Shown here one piece after another: positions 24,691 through 37,853 of a stretch of 64,000 bases of DNA. Position numbers and translations under genes: made by a program. The notes under the pieces are model-generated. The model saw nothing but the letters and a program-made list of their open reading frames with translations. It made no database searches and was not told where the DNA came from. The stretch is from Chlorops oryzae (Eukaryota; Arthropoda; Insecta; Diptera; Chloropidae): the NCBI GenBank assembly GCA_020466095.1, contig CM035806.1:16496724-16560723 (forward strand). Direction: 5' to 3'. Within the stretch, counting starts at the first letter, position 1. Every line of letters begins with the position of its first letter.

Positions 24691-25505
24691 TCTGAGCACT
24701 CTGAATATGTTCGCTAGGATTGTACTTACAACATAACTGGGACTACTTTCGGAGTCATGTTTCTAAGCCTCATATTTGCAACATATTTCGGAGACATTTC
24801 GGAATAAAATTTCTCAGAATCATAAGCTCTACATATTTCGGACTCATTTCGGAGTCATGTTTCCTGTGGTTTTTCTTATGTCTGCTATATTTCAGACCTA
24901 TATATCTGAGCACTCCGAATATGTTTGCTTAGATCGTACTTTATATGTACATAACTCAGACTGTTTTCGGAGTCATTTTTCTGAGCCTCATATTTGCAAC
25001 ATATTTCGGACAAATTTCGGAATAAAATTTCTCAGAATCATAGACTTTATATATTTCGGACTCATTTCGGAGCCATGTTTCTTGTGGTCTTTTATTTTAC
25101 CAATATTTCAGACTCTTATATCTGAGCACTCCGAATATGTCCGCTAGGATCGTACTAAACATAAATCGGACTGTTTTCGGAGTCATGTTTCTCAGCCTCA
25201 TATTTTCAACATATTTCGGAATAAATTTTCTCAGAATCAAACTCTACATATTTCGGACTTATTTCGGAGCCATGTTTCCGTGGTCTTTTATATCTCCAAT
25301 ATTTCAGACTCATATATCTGAGCACTCCGAATATGTTCGCTAGGATCGTACTAACAACATAAATCGGACTGTTTTCGGAGTCATGTTTCTCAGCCTCATA
25401 AATATTTTCAACATATCTCGGAATCATTTCGGAGCCATGTTTCTTGTGCTCTTTTATTTCTCATATATTTCAGACTCATATTTCTGAGAGATCCGAATAT
25501 GTTTG
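24691..25505 (+). repeat. Tandem array of about four units of roughly 170-216 bp
   Basis: The word tctgagcactcYgaatatgt recurs at 24691, 24905, 25121 and 25317, with a diverged end copy at 25483. The spacings are 214, 216, 196 and 166 bp. Units share gtacta, acataa, cggactgttttcggagtcat, aaatttctcagaatca and catttcggagYcatgttt. Inside each unit the shorter word ttcgga is itself over-represented. Open frames across the array follow from its repetition and lack any recognisable protein. Confidence 0.85.
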
Positions 25506-25615
25506 CTGGGAAATAAAGCTATTTGTACATACATATGTATGTATTTCATTTTTAGCTCGATTTAAGTTTCGTTTCTGCATCGTAATATATACATTGAATC
25601 AAATTGATTTCCTTT

Positions 25616-25646
<31 letters not shown>

Positions 25647-28600
25647 ACAACAGAAAATATAAAAAAAGAAATATATGTAATAAAAATGAAATCAAAAGAA
25701 AAAGAGAAAACAAAATGTGGTTGCTTGCACTGTACCGTTTTTTACTTTGGCATGTTTCCTTTTTTGCTCAAAAAATATTTCTAATGGCAAATAAAATTGA
25801 ATTGCTTATCTTTTATGACAATGTCCATAAGAATATTTTTCTTTTTGGGAAATTTTCACATTTTTAAAACGAGAAGCATGAACTTCTTTGACTTTTTTAC
25901 TTTATACTTTCTCTTATGGCTGCTTGAATAAATTCGAATTGAAATGTTGCCTTTTTCCCTTTTGATATGCATTTCCATTTGCACTTCGATTTCTTTTTCT
26001 GTTTCTATTTCTGCTTCAACTTTTATATTTCCCAAGAGACTATTTCGGCTACGCAAGAACTTAAGATATGCTCGATATACATATGTATATTGTTTGACTG
26101 CTGTTGAGTAGTAGTAAGTAATAGTTCCTAAGCCAGATATCCTTGATTCTTGATGCTGATTGAATATTGACTGTTAGACAGTCAGTCATTAATTCATAGA
26201 ATCGTCTATAAGACAAACAGTACTTTTCCAAAAGAGCTTTAAAAGTTTTAGAAAATGAACTACACATGACTTTTCCGATAGAAAGAAACGATATACCATA
26301 CAATCAAGCAGTTTATTTATCTAAATCCATGACGAAACGAGTAAATTTCTATTAAAGAATTGAAAGTTATATACATATGTATGCATATATGTAAATGAGG
26401 GTGGGAGCGGAAATGTCTTGTTAAATTACTGCAAACATTTTACGCAATTCGCAAACTCAACGTTATTCATGTCCTTTTTATTTTCCACAGCGTTTCCCTT
26501 TTCAATTTATAAATTAAATTTGCAAGCTCGGTTAACTTTGTATTTCAATTTCAAGTGCTACTTTGCTACTTAGGTCTCACATCAGCCGTCCGGCATTACA
26601 ATTTCACGGTATAATTCGTTGCTTTGCAACGATTTTCACACGTTTTCGTTTTCGTTTACGTTTGCGTTTGCGTTTTCCTTTACTGCTGTTAAATCGCAAT
26701 GGCCGGTCATAACCGGGGGGCCTGTCGTGTAAGCACTCACTAAGCTTTTCATGTTGCGCTTTACATAAACAACAAAGAACATTCGTAAGCTCATAAGAAA
26801 ATCCGGAAGCAAAGAGTATTATGTATGTATGTATGTTTTCTGGTAAATGCTTAAACAACGTACACCATACACCGACAGCACCGAACGCTGCCACCGCCGC
26901 TAAGTAGCACAACCTAACTAACGGCTAGTTACAACAGCACAGCACCGCTCGCTGCATACCTACAAGACATAAAAATCGCTTCGCAAGTATCATCCCACCA
27001 AGCGGCCAGCAGACACTTTAAGCAATCGAATAATATTCTTTGGCTGCTCGTTGCCAAACCAATAAAATGGTTAATACTTCTTACTTTTTACGCTGCTTTT
27101 GCCTATCCGTTTCCGTGTTCTTGGTCTTTTATTTCTCTATATAAGTAGTAGTTACCTATAAGTACATATATTTTTTCGCAAGCCCCGCCGAATGCTTGTG
27201 GAATGTATACTTACTCTTCTGCCACGTTCTATCGTCGCTATGCTTAGGCGCAAGTTTTCTTGATAGTCGTAAACCTTGTTAGCGCATGCTACTTGACGTG
27301 AACTGGAAGTGTTCATCTTAAGGCTAGTGTTGACTTGCAATTGCTTTCACTGTTTTCCGTTCTGCCCGATTTATGCATGGGCAAGGTAGAGAACCGAAGA
27401 AAATACAAAAATACGAAAATACAAAAATAAATAAATGTAAAGTAAATTATTCTTTGTGAGCCCTCAAGCGTTCAGTTGACAATTTATGGACAAAGAGCAT
27501 GCGATGACTACTTCTTGGCTGCTGCTAATCGGTGAATGTTTTAATTCCAGAGATAGTTCCTTAATTTTTTTTTTTTTTTAAGAACAAATAAGAACAGGCG
27601 AAACAAAATAAATGAAAACAGGCTGTGAGTTATGTTTTATGCTAACGGCTAAGTCAAAGTAAAGTAGCATGTTTTCGTTTTCTTTTTTCCAGCAATGAAA
27701 AACTTAATAAGGCGCTTTTCTTGTTAACCTATCTCAAGTTCGTTCACTTGAATTTTTGTAATTTTTTTAAGCATGTTTCATGAAACATGGTCTGCCTATC
27801 TATTTATCCATCTATCTTATGAAGCAGTTGGGCTACAAATTTCACGTAATTGGTCTTCTTAGCTCACGCAAATTGAGAAAGTTGTGTTCTAAATTAAAGA
27901 GCATATTTATAGGGCTTTTCTTTGGTTCCTTTTTTTTTTTTTTTTTTGTTTTTTGTCGGATTCAAATCCCAAGAAGGGCGCTTTTCTCAATCGTTTCTCC
28001 GCCCTTCCAAAGTTCAATAATTTTTTTTCATTTCCTAAAAGGAAAATTGAAAAGGAAATACAGGGAAATAGTAATTTATTTCTAACTCATTTTAGGTTTT
28101 CATTTTTTTTTTTTTGACGTTTATTGTCAGCTGAGATAAGCAATTGCTGGACTCAGTCTTCAACTCAAGGTGAGAAGTACATACTGAAAGAATAGAGTCA
28201 GAAAAGATAATATCACGACCACGATCAACTTTAATACTTTTTGGATCAAGCTATTAATGCGGGCTCTACTTATTTCCGAAAATGTAGTCCACTCAGCCAA
28301 TAGGTATGCTGCGAAAGCTCAGTTGATAGCGCAACTTTAAGCCGAATTCGACAAAACAGTTGCACAACTGTTGAGTCTGCTGAATTCACCCATTGCTTAA
28401 TATGACAAAAATCTCAAGCGAACCTTTGTAAAGTGTTGATGTATTTGGTGTTCCATATAACAAAACAGTCAAGGGGAATTTTCCTAAAAATTTAATACAA
28501 CGAATTTTAAATTTTGTTACAATTAAAAATCCGATAATTGGAATTCAACAATCGCAATGAATTACTTCAAAATGTAGTTTTGTTAGTTTTTTTTTGGGTG

Positions 28601-28732
28601 ACACTCACTTTTGCTGTGCGGCCCCGAATAATTCTGCATTAAATTTCATTGTTTTTTTTTTTTTTTTTTTTTTTTTAATTTTGATTATGACCTAGTAAAA
28701 AGAATGGTCCCAAATAAGTGTTCATGTGTGCG
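25506..28732. other. No gene supported
   Basis: A less AT-rich patch at 26600-27060 contains a 102-codon minus-strand frame ending in a Lys/Arg repeat encoded by a tttgcgttttcg-type repeat. It has no recognisable domain and I do not call it a gene. Confidence 0.5.
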
Positions 28733-29425
28733 AAAGCCCTATCATCTTGGGCTTTTAAGTCAAAGCAAGTCCTCGAATGCTTTGGACTACTTCAGAAACT
28801 AGCGACACGCAATCAAGTTGATTTATTTTGGGTCCCTGGTCACACGGGGATTGATGGTAATGAGCTAACTGACAGTCTAGCAAGAAAGGCATCAAACACT
28901 TCTTTTATCGGTCCTCAGCCTTTTTGTGGGTTCAACTGGGCGGCTATTAAAGAAAAAAATCAGAGAGAAAGAAAATCTCCTTCGTCTTGTGAACTAGGAC
29001 GACTTTCCCGGACTGAGGCAGAGTAAATTGCTTATAAAACCTTACTCTTACTCCAATATTCTTAAGCTTTCAAAAGATAGCATAAGATTGCTTACGGGTT
29101 TTCTTACTGGCCATTTTGGGCATAAGTATCACATGCACAAACTTCGCCTTTCCGATAATTCGGATTGCAGATTATGCCTCGAAAGACGAGGAAACAACTT
29201 TGCACATTCTTTGCGAATGTCCTGCCTTAGTACATCACAGAAGAAATGTATTCCATTCGGAATTTCTGTCACTAGGACAAATTAGGAATTCTTCTCCAGA
29301 CGCGATTCTGGACTTTATTAGGAGAGCTATGAGGGGCTTTTCATAAAAATAGTGAATCTTGGCACAATAGGTCATCTGGGCCGCAGTGCTAGCCTTTGGG
29401 CAGATTCACGCTCCATATTATTATT
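28733..29425 (+). pseudogene. 3' end of an RNase-H-bearing non-LTR retrotransposon, copy 1
   Basis: The frame encodes the last part of an RNase H domain (LFWVPGHTGIDGNELTDSLA). Further on comes a zinc-knuckle-like C-terminus (CRLCLE, then HILCECPAL in the next frame). The element is 5'-truncated at 28733 and carries an extra A after about 28955 relative to copy 2. The 3' end has no poly(A) but runs into ATTATTATTA, as in I-like elements that end in TAA repeats. A C-terminal RNase H points to the I/LOA/R1 group of clades. It is dead. Confidence 0.85.
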
Positions 29426-32400
29426 AAGTGATCATGTGAAAAGTTGTAATTTACTTCAATGTATTGGTTTATTTGATTTTTTGAAAGCCAAAAAATAAAA
29501 CTTTATGTTGTCATCATCTCAAATAGCAATCTTAGCACTGGTTGGAAAGAGGGACAGATATTTTGTGGTTTGATTGGTCGAAAAATCAATCAGTGGTCTA
29601 AAATGATTCCATTACCATCTAAATTTTAGACTTTGAACATTTTTGGTATTTCGATCGCACAGAGAAGCTTCGAAAATTCTTGCCAAATTTAGTTCTTAGC
29701 ATGTTTCAACCTTAAAAAGATCAACCAAAACGTATGAAATTTAACGCTGTTTCTAAAGCATTTAAAATGTTTTTTTTTTTTTTTTACGTTCTGCACTCAG
29801 TAAGATGCAATTTTCCGCAACGGAAGCCAGAAGTCCTCGTCATAGCTGTGCATGAATTTTTAAATCGCTTCTTCTGTTCATCGTCTTTTTTGGCATTGCC
29901 CGATTGCTCGTTCAGATTTTTTTGTTTTTGTTTTTCTAATAGAAATTCTATCGTCTCCTTAGGATATCAGTTTTGGTTTTTATCTCCTCTTTTGCCACAA
30001 AAGGAAAAGAACCCACGATAATGCAAACAAAAGAGAAAACAAATGAAATAAAAAAGAATTGAGAATTGGAGAATTTCTATATTTTATTTTATTATTTCAG
30101 ACAATGCCTTTCTCAGCTAAAAAGAAAAATAACAAAACTAAGTATAGTACACAACGATGTGAAGCATTTTGGTTGTAATAAGCTTATTTGGTGTACCAGC
30201 TTCTTTCACGAGAGACAATTTAAAAATACGTTCATCTTAAGTGACTTATTGTCATGCCATTGAGAAAAATAAAAATGAGATTTTTCGAGTCTACATTGCA
30301 CCCGTGAGGATGTACTTTGCACAATTATGTATATATCTGCTTTGTTTTTTCTTTTTTGTTTTTAATTTTCTTTCCTGTTTTTGCTTGTTTGTTGCTTCCA
30401 CAATTGGCATTTTATGTGTTTTTAATTTTTTTTTTTTTTTGTTGCCGTTTCCTTTTGAGGCAAGCACGAAAATGTTGCAACCGCATGTTAAGTCAAGTGG
30501 ACAATCAACAAACCGAAGGGGAATAAAAAACCCTTTTGTTTTTCAAGTAGCAGTCTTTAAGTGCAACAAACATTGAAGCTTAATAAATTGTTTACTCCGC
30601 TTTCAATGTGAAGAGAGCGAATGGTGCTTTTGGACAGTTGATATGGAGTGTGCAGTTTCGGTTTTCATTTTTGTATATCGATGAAATCTCAAATAACGAT
30701 TCCATTTTTAATTATGTTCAGAAGACTCATCGATGTTGAAACGAATTTTCGTGCAATCAACTGAAAAAAGGAATCGAATCGATTTTGAGGTCGTTGAATA
30801 TATGGACCTATTTGGGATGGAAGACCCAGCTAGTCTCACAGCGAGATTCTTCCATTGGTCACTAGTAGTGACAATACAGGCTAAAAAGTTTCTTCTAGAA
30901 AATTCGGCAATTACATTATATTCTCTTTGGAATTTCATTTCAAATTACATACTTATAACACAAATTGAATTCTTCAGAGAATATTCCAATACAAAAAAAT
31001 TGAAATTTTTGATGGAAATATCACAAGCTAATTCATTTATCACTAAGTCAAGCTAAGGCTTAAGTCAAGGTAAAAACAAGTTCTCAATTCCCTTTCTTAT
31101 AAAATGACCACGCTAAATAGTTTCAAACCCACTTTATCGGGAACCATTAGACTGCATTGGGCCATGGGTCGAAAATCAATGCCTCTGAAATGCTCGTCAT
31201 TTTGATTCTATTTAATATATTGTAGATTGGGTATCATGTAATATGCTTGCCACATGTAGATCGAAATTGAGCAATTTCAGAACAAAAATTAAATTGCCTC
31301 AATTTCAAATGTCAGATTTGATCTGAAATTTTTTGAAATTGAGCAATTTCGATCTATTTACGTGTGGCAGGCTTATAAGTAGAGCTGATTTAAGCATTTA
31401 TAAATTGTAGCGAATTTATGCAAACAATTTAGTTCAATTTACATAGTTAAGTTTCGAGAATCGATAATTGTAGCCTATTTAAGACTTTTAGAACTAGACA
31501 ATTAAGTAAAATGGTAATTTCTTATAACAAAATTTAAGAGGACTCTGCCTTCTTTGAAACTGCATTATTACTTTTAACCATTTTCATATAGAATTAAGAA
31601 ATTATGAGTCCCCCTTTTTTGGCGCCAAAGTATTGTCTCAAAATAAAAAGCAATCAATAACGCCTAAATGGCCTATAAAATCAGTTTATTTTGTAATTTA
31701 TGTACAAAGCTTGGATACTTTTCTTAAAAGTATTGAAAAACATTGCTTATGAACCTGTCTTCACGATCAGAAAATCAGAAAAGCAGGACCTTTTCGGGGA
31801 AAACCCGCGCTGAGCGTCCTGTAAACCCTTTTTAAAAAACATTTGAAAAAATTCTAAAAAATACTTCAACCCATAAGATTTCAAAAAGGACTCCCTAATA
31901 ATATATCAAAATTCGAAGGATTATAATTCAATATATGGACCGTTTACTTTGAAGGTGGCGTAACTTCATTTTGCTATTTTTCGGTTCAGAGCGGCTTTCA
32001 GGGAAAATTGAAGGCCGTGGGTTAGTTTAGTTTTTGGATTGGTGTTAAGCTACTTATTCTAAAGACTTCACAGTTTTTCTGGGTGTCGGCGGGTGCTGCG
32101 TAACGGGCATGCATGACTTAATATCTCGATATAGAAAAATTGAGTTACATCACTTTCAAAGTAAAAAAAAAAAAAAAAATAATATAATATTGACATGCGT
32201 AATATATCTTTACCCTTTGAACTTGTGCAGTATTCGTCCGTTTTAAAAATATTTATAAAATCCCGAGAAAATTTCTCGGAAACACTCTTTAAGTCCCCCA
32301 CGGTCCTGCTGTGCTGTTTCTTTAAGCCACAGACGACTGACTTTGTGTGACTCAATTTTTATCCAACGGACATTTTAAATATTAATTGCAGGACATGTTC

Positions 32401-33860
32401 TGAGGACTGAGTTCTCAGAAAAAGTAGGGAGATATCGTATAAGAACAAAAAGAAAAAAAAAATTAATATTTTTTGGTCATTTTTAGTTTCTTTTCGTACG
32501 CTTCAGACTTGTGGACATTGCTGCTGATGATGCTGCAATGCAGGACTGCTATGTAGTAATAAATGCTTTTTGCTTTTATTAAAATTCCAAATAAATAAAA
32601 ATACTTGAATAAATAAATAAATCAGAAAAAAGCGACTTTTCCGCGAATTGCATTTACTTGAATCTTGTGACTGACACTGTGATTGACGCACGACGTTACG
32701 TTCTCATTTTTCTTCTTTTGATTTTTTTATATTTCGCATACATTTTCATTCCTTATTTCTTACTTATTTTTCAATTTTTCAATTTTTTATTTGTTTTTTT
32801 TTTTATTGTTTTTACATAATACTTGCTTTGTTCGCTCGTAACGAAATGAATGGCAACAAATTAATGTAATATAACATTTGACTTACCTCTTATATTATCT
32901 GAGAAACGGAGAGAAAAAAATTTTCGGATATTTTGACTCACAGTTGAGCTGGTGAAGTATCTATCACCTTTCGTCACCTGAAGAGCTGAAATACGAAAAA
33001 GAAAAGAGGGGAAAACGTAGTATTTTCTTATGTTAAATGATTTTATTCAAAATTTTTTAGATTTTCAATAAAATTCAGACTGTACTCGCACTTTAAAATA
33101 TGCAAAATACTGTTGACAGACTATAAACTTAACTTAAGATTTAGCTCAGAAGAATTTTAAGCCTGTTAGAATCAACTTCCCCTATTCAAAAATGAATTCA
33201 TAGATAGCGCACTATTATCTGGAACTAATCTATTGCGTTCAGTATAAACTAACTTTACGTGAAACAAACACAATAATCACTCTTAAATTCTCTTAATCCT
33301 GAAGATTCACGATTCACTTAGCGTATTGAACAAGCCATCTGTTAAGTTACGACAAACTCTTAAATAAATTATGAGCCATCTATCTTTTAACTAAACTCTT
33401 GGCGACTCAGTTACGTGACTCTGCAGTCCCAGATTTGCGAAGTCAGATGTTGAATTATTTAATTTATAGGAAATAAAAGAGCACAGTCCTTAAAGTTTTG
33501 GGAAAAAAAAAACAAACAAATTGTATCTATTAAAATAAATCTTTTATAATTTTCCACTCCATTCGGTGTTGGGCACATAAGATTTTCTATTCCAAAACAT
33601 GTGACCAAAGCTTGTATCTATTTATGTCTTACATGGCATCTCTCTCTCTCTCTCTGTAGGCCATGACAACAAGAAGGAGTTTTTCATAGTGTGGTACAAT
33701 TTTTCGTCCCGATAGCGCTGTTCATACATATGCATATATGTATTTATCTCGTAATCTTCATCTTATATATGTAAATATATACCTATATATTTATTATTAT
33801 CAATTTCATTAGATATCATAGCAGTTTTCCATAACTGACATTCAAGTAGACGAGTAGCAA
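29426..33860. other. No gene seen outside the small element at 31.2 kb
   Basis: AT-rich with long T runs. Frames of 95-111 codons (for example 30241-30576, 30733-31056) are low-complexity or without motifs. Confidence 0.55.
31237..31378. mobile_element. Small inverted-repeat element (about 140 bp)
   Basis: The ends pair as GCYTGCCACAYGT plus agatcgaaattg on both sides; a 4-base gap separates the blocks on one side. The motif gaaattgagcaatttc, itself nearly palindromic, occurs once in each arm. Confidence 0.65.
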
Positions 33861-34176
33861 CCCTGTAGGAAATGTCAATAGTGAATCTATACTCTTTTTC
33901 TACTGACCGCGTCAACGTCACTACTGACCAGTTATACCAGCCCCAAGCCTTTGTCTATTGACATTTTATCATTGAGGGGGCATTGCATGTCAACAATTGA
34001 ACGAAGAAATATTGACGAATTATTGACGAACTATTGACGTCGGTACTTTTATGTAGACAAAAGGAGTAATCTCGCTTTATAATGAGACACGTTGTTGACA
34101 TGGTCAATAAAGATGAACTCTACCTCTTGACGTCAATATAGACATGGGGTCATATGGCGACAGGCTTCCTGCAGGG
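33861..34176. mobile_element. MITE candidate with CCCTGYAGGAA ends (316 bp)
   Basis: The left end CCCTGTAGGAAATGTC faces CCCTGCAGGAAGCCTGTC at the right in inverse orientation. The interior is dense in attgac/gtcaat words on both strands. The ACCC....GGAAATGTCA end resembles one end of the 44.2 kb MITE, so the two may belong to one superfamily. Confidence 0.5.
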
Positions 34177-34338
34177 AAATTACGAAATAGAAGAAGAAGA
34201 AGAATTGTTTATTCAGCAAATTATTGCCGTTCTTCACCAATACCGAACGCAAGGTTGTATTAAATTTTTGGTTTTCTTTTTTACTCACTGCGATGAAATG
34301 AATTACATTATTAGTAAGGTAAAATAATTATCTCACTA

Positions 34339-34391
<53 letters not shown>

Positions 34392-35493
34392 CTGTCTCTC
34401 TCTCTCAATACTCCAAAATTACTTCGAATCAACACATTCATATTGAGATTGAGAAAGAGAAATAATTCACTTTTGAAAGTATTTCAATACAAATTAACGA
34501 GTTAATTAATTGTATTTAAGCTCGAAAAGTTACTTTACGAATTGAAATCGTGTTACGTTAAGTTAAGTATTTATAAATATGAATAGATATACTTATGTAT
34601 GCACGTGCGCTTTTAATGGAACTACGCATACATACATACATAAAATATGTTGACTTACAGAAGTTGAATGCCTTAAATTATCGAACAATCTTTTGCACCA
34701 GAATAAAAGAGGTGTGGCGGCCTCTACGTAAATAATGTTGAACTTATTTTGGGCACGCACTTTCCGCCAATTAATGTGCCGTGTTATTTTGGTTTTTTTT
34801 TCGAATTTCCCTTTCATATTTCCTCTGCTTCTTCTCGTTTGTCACCCATTTCTCTTTTATGTGTCTGCTGTACCTATGTCGTATCTCCTCTAAACCATTC
34901 AGAGTTTTTGCATAATTTCATAGTTTTTTTGCCCCCGTAGCTGCTCTATTTGTTCTGGCATTCATAAAAATTTTTGCTATAAACAAGCGCGCGTCAAAAG
35001 ACACCCAACTAAACGATGCGAACTAATTATTTCGCAGCACGATAATGTTGAAAATGTCTTCTGAAATTGCTTTTTTAAGTAATTGACATAGTAGAACAAA
35101 AAAAAAAAAAATTATAATAATAATAATAATAGTAACAGTAACTAGAAGAAGACGGAGACGGCAAAGGAAATGCTTAGGAGAAGTAATTTTCACGATGACC
35201 AACAATGACTAAAGTAGGCTAGAAAAATTAACTATTCATACTTACTTTCTGTTTTTTTTTTTTTTTTTTTAGTTCTTGTTGAGTGGAAATTAGTTTTCAT
35301 TTTCTTCCCGTTTTTCTTTTCTTTTTTATTTTCTTTGTTTTTTTTGCAAAACATAATGCTTTCACAGTAAAACCTCAATCCATCGTACTTGATATGAGGA
35401 AGTTTTTTGTTTTTATAAATTACTATCGCATTGGGCGAGCTTCATATTACCGTAGAAGAAAAAATGTACATATATATGTTGGAGAGCCTGCTA
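34177..35493. other. No gene seen; (TC)n microsatellite
   Basis: A (TC)n tract at about 34341-34408 and a (TAA)n tract near 35112-35131 are the only structured features. Confidence 0.6.
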
Positions 35494-35735
35494 TTTAGGC
35501 CGAATATCCAGCCATTTTCAATGCCACGAGCGGTTTTTCTTGTGCTTGGGTGAGTAGTCTTACATGTCTTTTAATTCAGTGTGTCTCTAACATGCGATTT
35601 AAAACAAAAACCAGTGTGCTAGGCTTCGAACATTACAATCCGTTTCACCTGTGCCGGGAATCGAACCTCGGGCCGTGGAATAAAAAGTATAGCACGCATC
35701 CCCTTCGCTATCCCAGAGCCACTTCAACGAAGTGA
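35494..35735 (-). mobile_element. tRNA-derived SINE, copy A
   Basis: On the minus strand the head reads TGGCTCTGGGATAGCG (A-box-like) and then GAGGTTCGATTCCCGG (perfect B box), at about 35651-35721. This is the internal RNA polymerase III promoter of a tRNA-derived SINE. The body continues leftward, with the tail near 35494. A second copy with the same head and body lies at 56.1 kb. The head is not a functional tRNA: the anticodon arm and acceptor stem do not pair properly as far as I can fold by eye. Confidence 0.75.
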
Positions 35736-36641
35736 TTGTGTCAATGTCAATTACTAATAATATGCAGATCTCTCTGTCTATTCTACTCTCGCCGTCTTTC
35801 CCTTGAACTTCAAACCCTTGTTTTTCAATAATTACAAATTTATTTTCCATGAATTAAAGCATTTTTTTAAGTTTTAAACGTAAAACGTATACGTAATGTT
35901 ACAAAGTTAAAAATAACATTGCTCATACGTCGGGTACTAAAACTAAAAATTGCTTAATGGGACGAAATTGTGAAGCGTAGTGGTATGGAAAATAGACGTT
36001 AGCCGAGTTTTAAACCTACCCGATCATTAGAATAGGACGAGCCGTTTTATAAACGGATTTTGTTAGCAAACACTGCGACACGAAAATCCTATATATGTAC
36101 ATATAGGAATATAGTTTTCTATATTGAAAACAGTCCAGCAGATAAAGGTCAACCGATTGAAGTTTTTCTAAAATTTCCTTTCATCGCTTTATTGCTCGCT
36201 TTTCGAGGTTTTTATCACACTTAATTTTTCAATATACGTAAATTATATATTGAAGTCAGGGATCGGCAATAATCCTATTTTCAGCATTATTTTTATGAAT
36301 TATTGCCGAATATATGAATATTTCCATTTCTTTTTACATATAATTATGGATTAATGAAAATTTAAAAATTTCAAATTTAACATTTTCGATTTGTGTGATA
36401 TTGTTAAATTCAAATTCTAAAAAATATGAATTGACATATAGTAAATAATAATAAAATTTAAAATTTGGACTACTAAAAAAAATCCAAAATTTAAATGTGA
36501 GAGTTATTGAATATTGGACAATCAAAAATTTTTATTTTGGAATTTTGGAATATTCAGGCACTCAAAAATCAGATCTTTGAAATTTTGGATTATTTGAAAA
36601 ATCAGCAATCATTTTTCTAAAATTTTTTATTGTTTTAATAA
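35736..36641. other. No gene seen; very AT-rich left flank of the long-TIR element
   Basis: The words aaaatttgga and aattttggaat recur irregularly at 36360-36600, and a short inverted pair, ggcaataat / attattgcc, lies at 36268-36306. Confidence 0.55.
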
Positions 36642-36662
36642 CACTGTGGTAGTCGAAAAAAT

Positions 36663-37697
36663 GTTCATCGTGCAAACCGGCGCAGTCGGGTCCGGCTCGG
36701 TCCCCCGAGTACAACAGTACCAAGCACTAGTCTAGGTTAGCTCGAGTTTGCGAAATATTCAACATTTTTTGCCAACATTTCACTGTTAATTTTTGAGTTA
36801 TATTTTTTCAATTTTAAAGGCTTTGGACGCTCTTTTAAAGTTGGTTAACTAAGCCAGACTGAAACCCAAGTATCATTTAACTCAATTAATTTAATTTACT
36901 CAATCAAAGGCACGTTGTATTGGTTTTTTTTTTGAAATTTTACGCATTTCCTAACTTACCCTAAATGTATGCTATAAATTATATTAAAGTCGAAATATTC
37001 AAATGTTAAAATCATAACATTAAATGTTCCTGATTTCGTTTGATTTCTGTAAAATTTTGTAAAGCATACTTTTGTGATGACAAATGAAATTTTTGCCAAA
37101 AATGGCATTAGATGTTGCATTTGATTGGTGTTTTTAGACTGCAATTGTATTATATGTGTATCTACAATAAATTAATGTGAGAATATTGCCTGTAGCCATT
37201 ATAATTGAAAAGATACGATTTAAAATTCGATAGTGCTAAAGGTGGCCGAAAATGGTGAATATTTTGCAATCTAGAGCCAACTTCTACTATCGGCTATTAC
37301 CGTTGTACTCTGGGGTGTCAGCCCGAGCAGAATGCACCAATTTGCATGATGAACAATGTTTTCTTCTCGATGAACAAGCGCTTCGTCTTTGAAACTACAC
37401 AGTTCGATTGCATTGCTTTTTTCACAATGTTGCCATTTTAATTGTTTGGCTTTCTTGACATATCGATTCATAAAAAAGAATGCATTTGTTATGGTATAGT
37501 TCACCATTGTGCTTTATTTTGAAAATTAATGCAAAACCATATTTACAAAACAGAACTTCATTAACCTTCAAACAAATATACCATTGAACGGTGTAACGGC
37601 CTTTTTTTCGCTGGAGTAAGCTCAGTTTTTTTCAGAATCGTGTAATTATGCGGGATTTAAACCAATATTTAACTAAATATAGTGTAGCAAAAAGCAA
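36663..37697 (+). repeat. Left long terminal inverted repeat (1,035 bp)
   Basis: This arm pairs with 41164-42198 in inverse orientation over its whole length with no net gap. The inner boundary is sharp: agtgtagcaaaaagcaa is shared, then the two sides diverge. The arm contains a 78-codon and a 62-codon open frame on the minus strand, both present identically in the other arm. The outermost 160 bp recur in diverged, inverted form at the inner part of the same arm (to 37354). The arm is therefore a fold-back unit of about 692 bp plus about 340 bp of inner sequence. Confidence 0.9.
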
Positions 37698-37853
37698 TTT
37701 TCTCGAAAAAATCATAAGCTTTATACATTTGTTTTAAAAGTGGTTTTGTAAAGTATCAAGTTTTCATTGGCATGTTAAAACGTTACAGTTCTGAAATGTT
37801 TTGTTTTTGTGTGAGAAATACTCACTTCGCTGCTGATAAAAAAAAATAAAATA

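Noticed and set aside
24720..25427. Overlapping frames with repeated HICNIF and SEYVR-like words
   Set aside because: The repetition follows the tandem DNA array, with no known domain and no splice or start context.
26604..26912. 102-codon minus-strand frame with hydrophobic start and Lys/Arg tail
   Set aside because: The tail is a simple repeat, no domain is recognisable, and no supporting gene structure was found.
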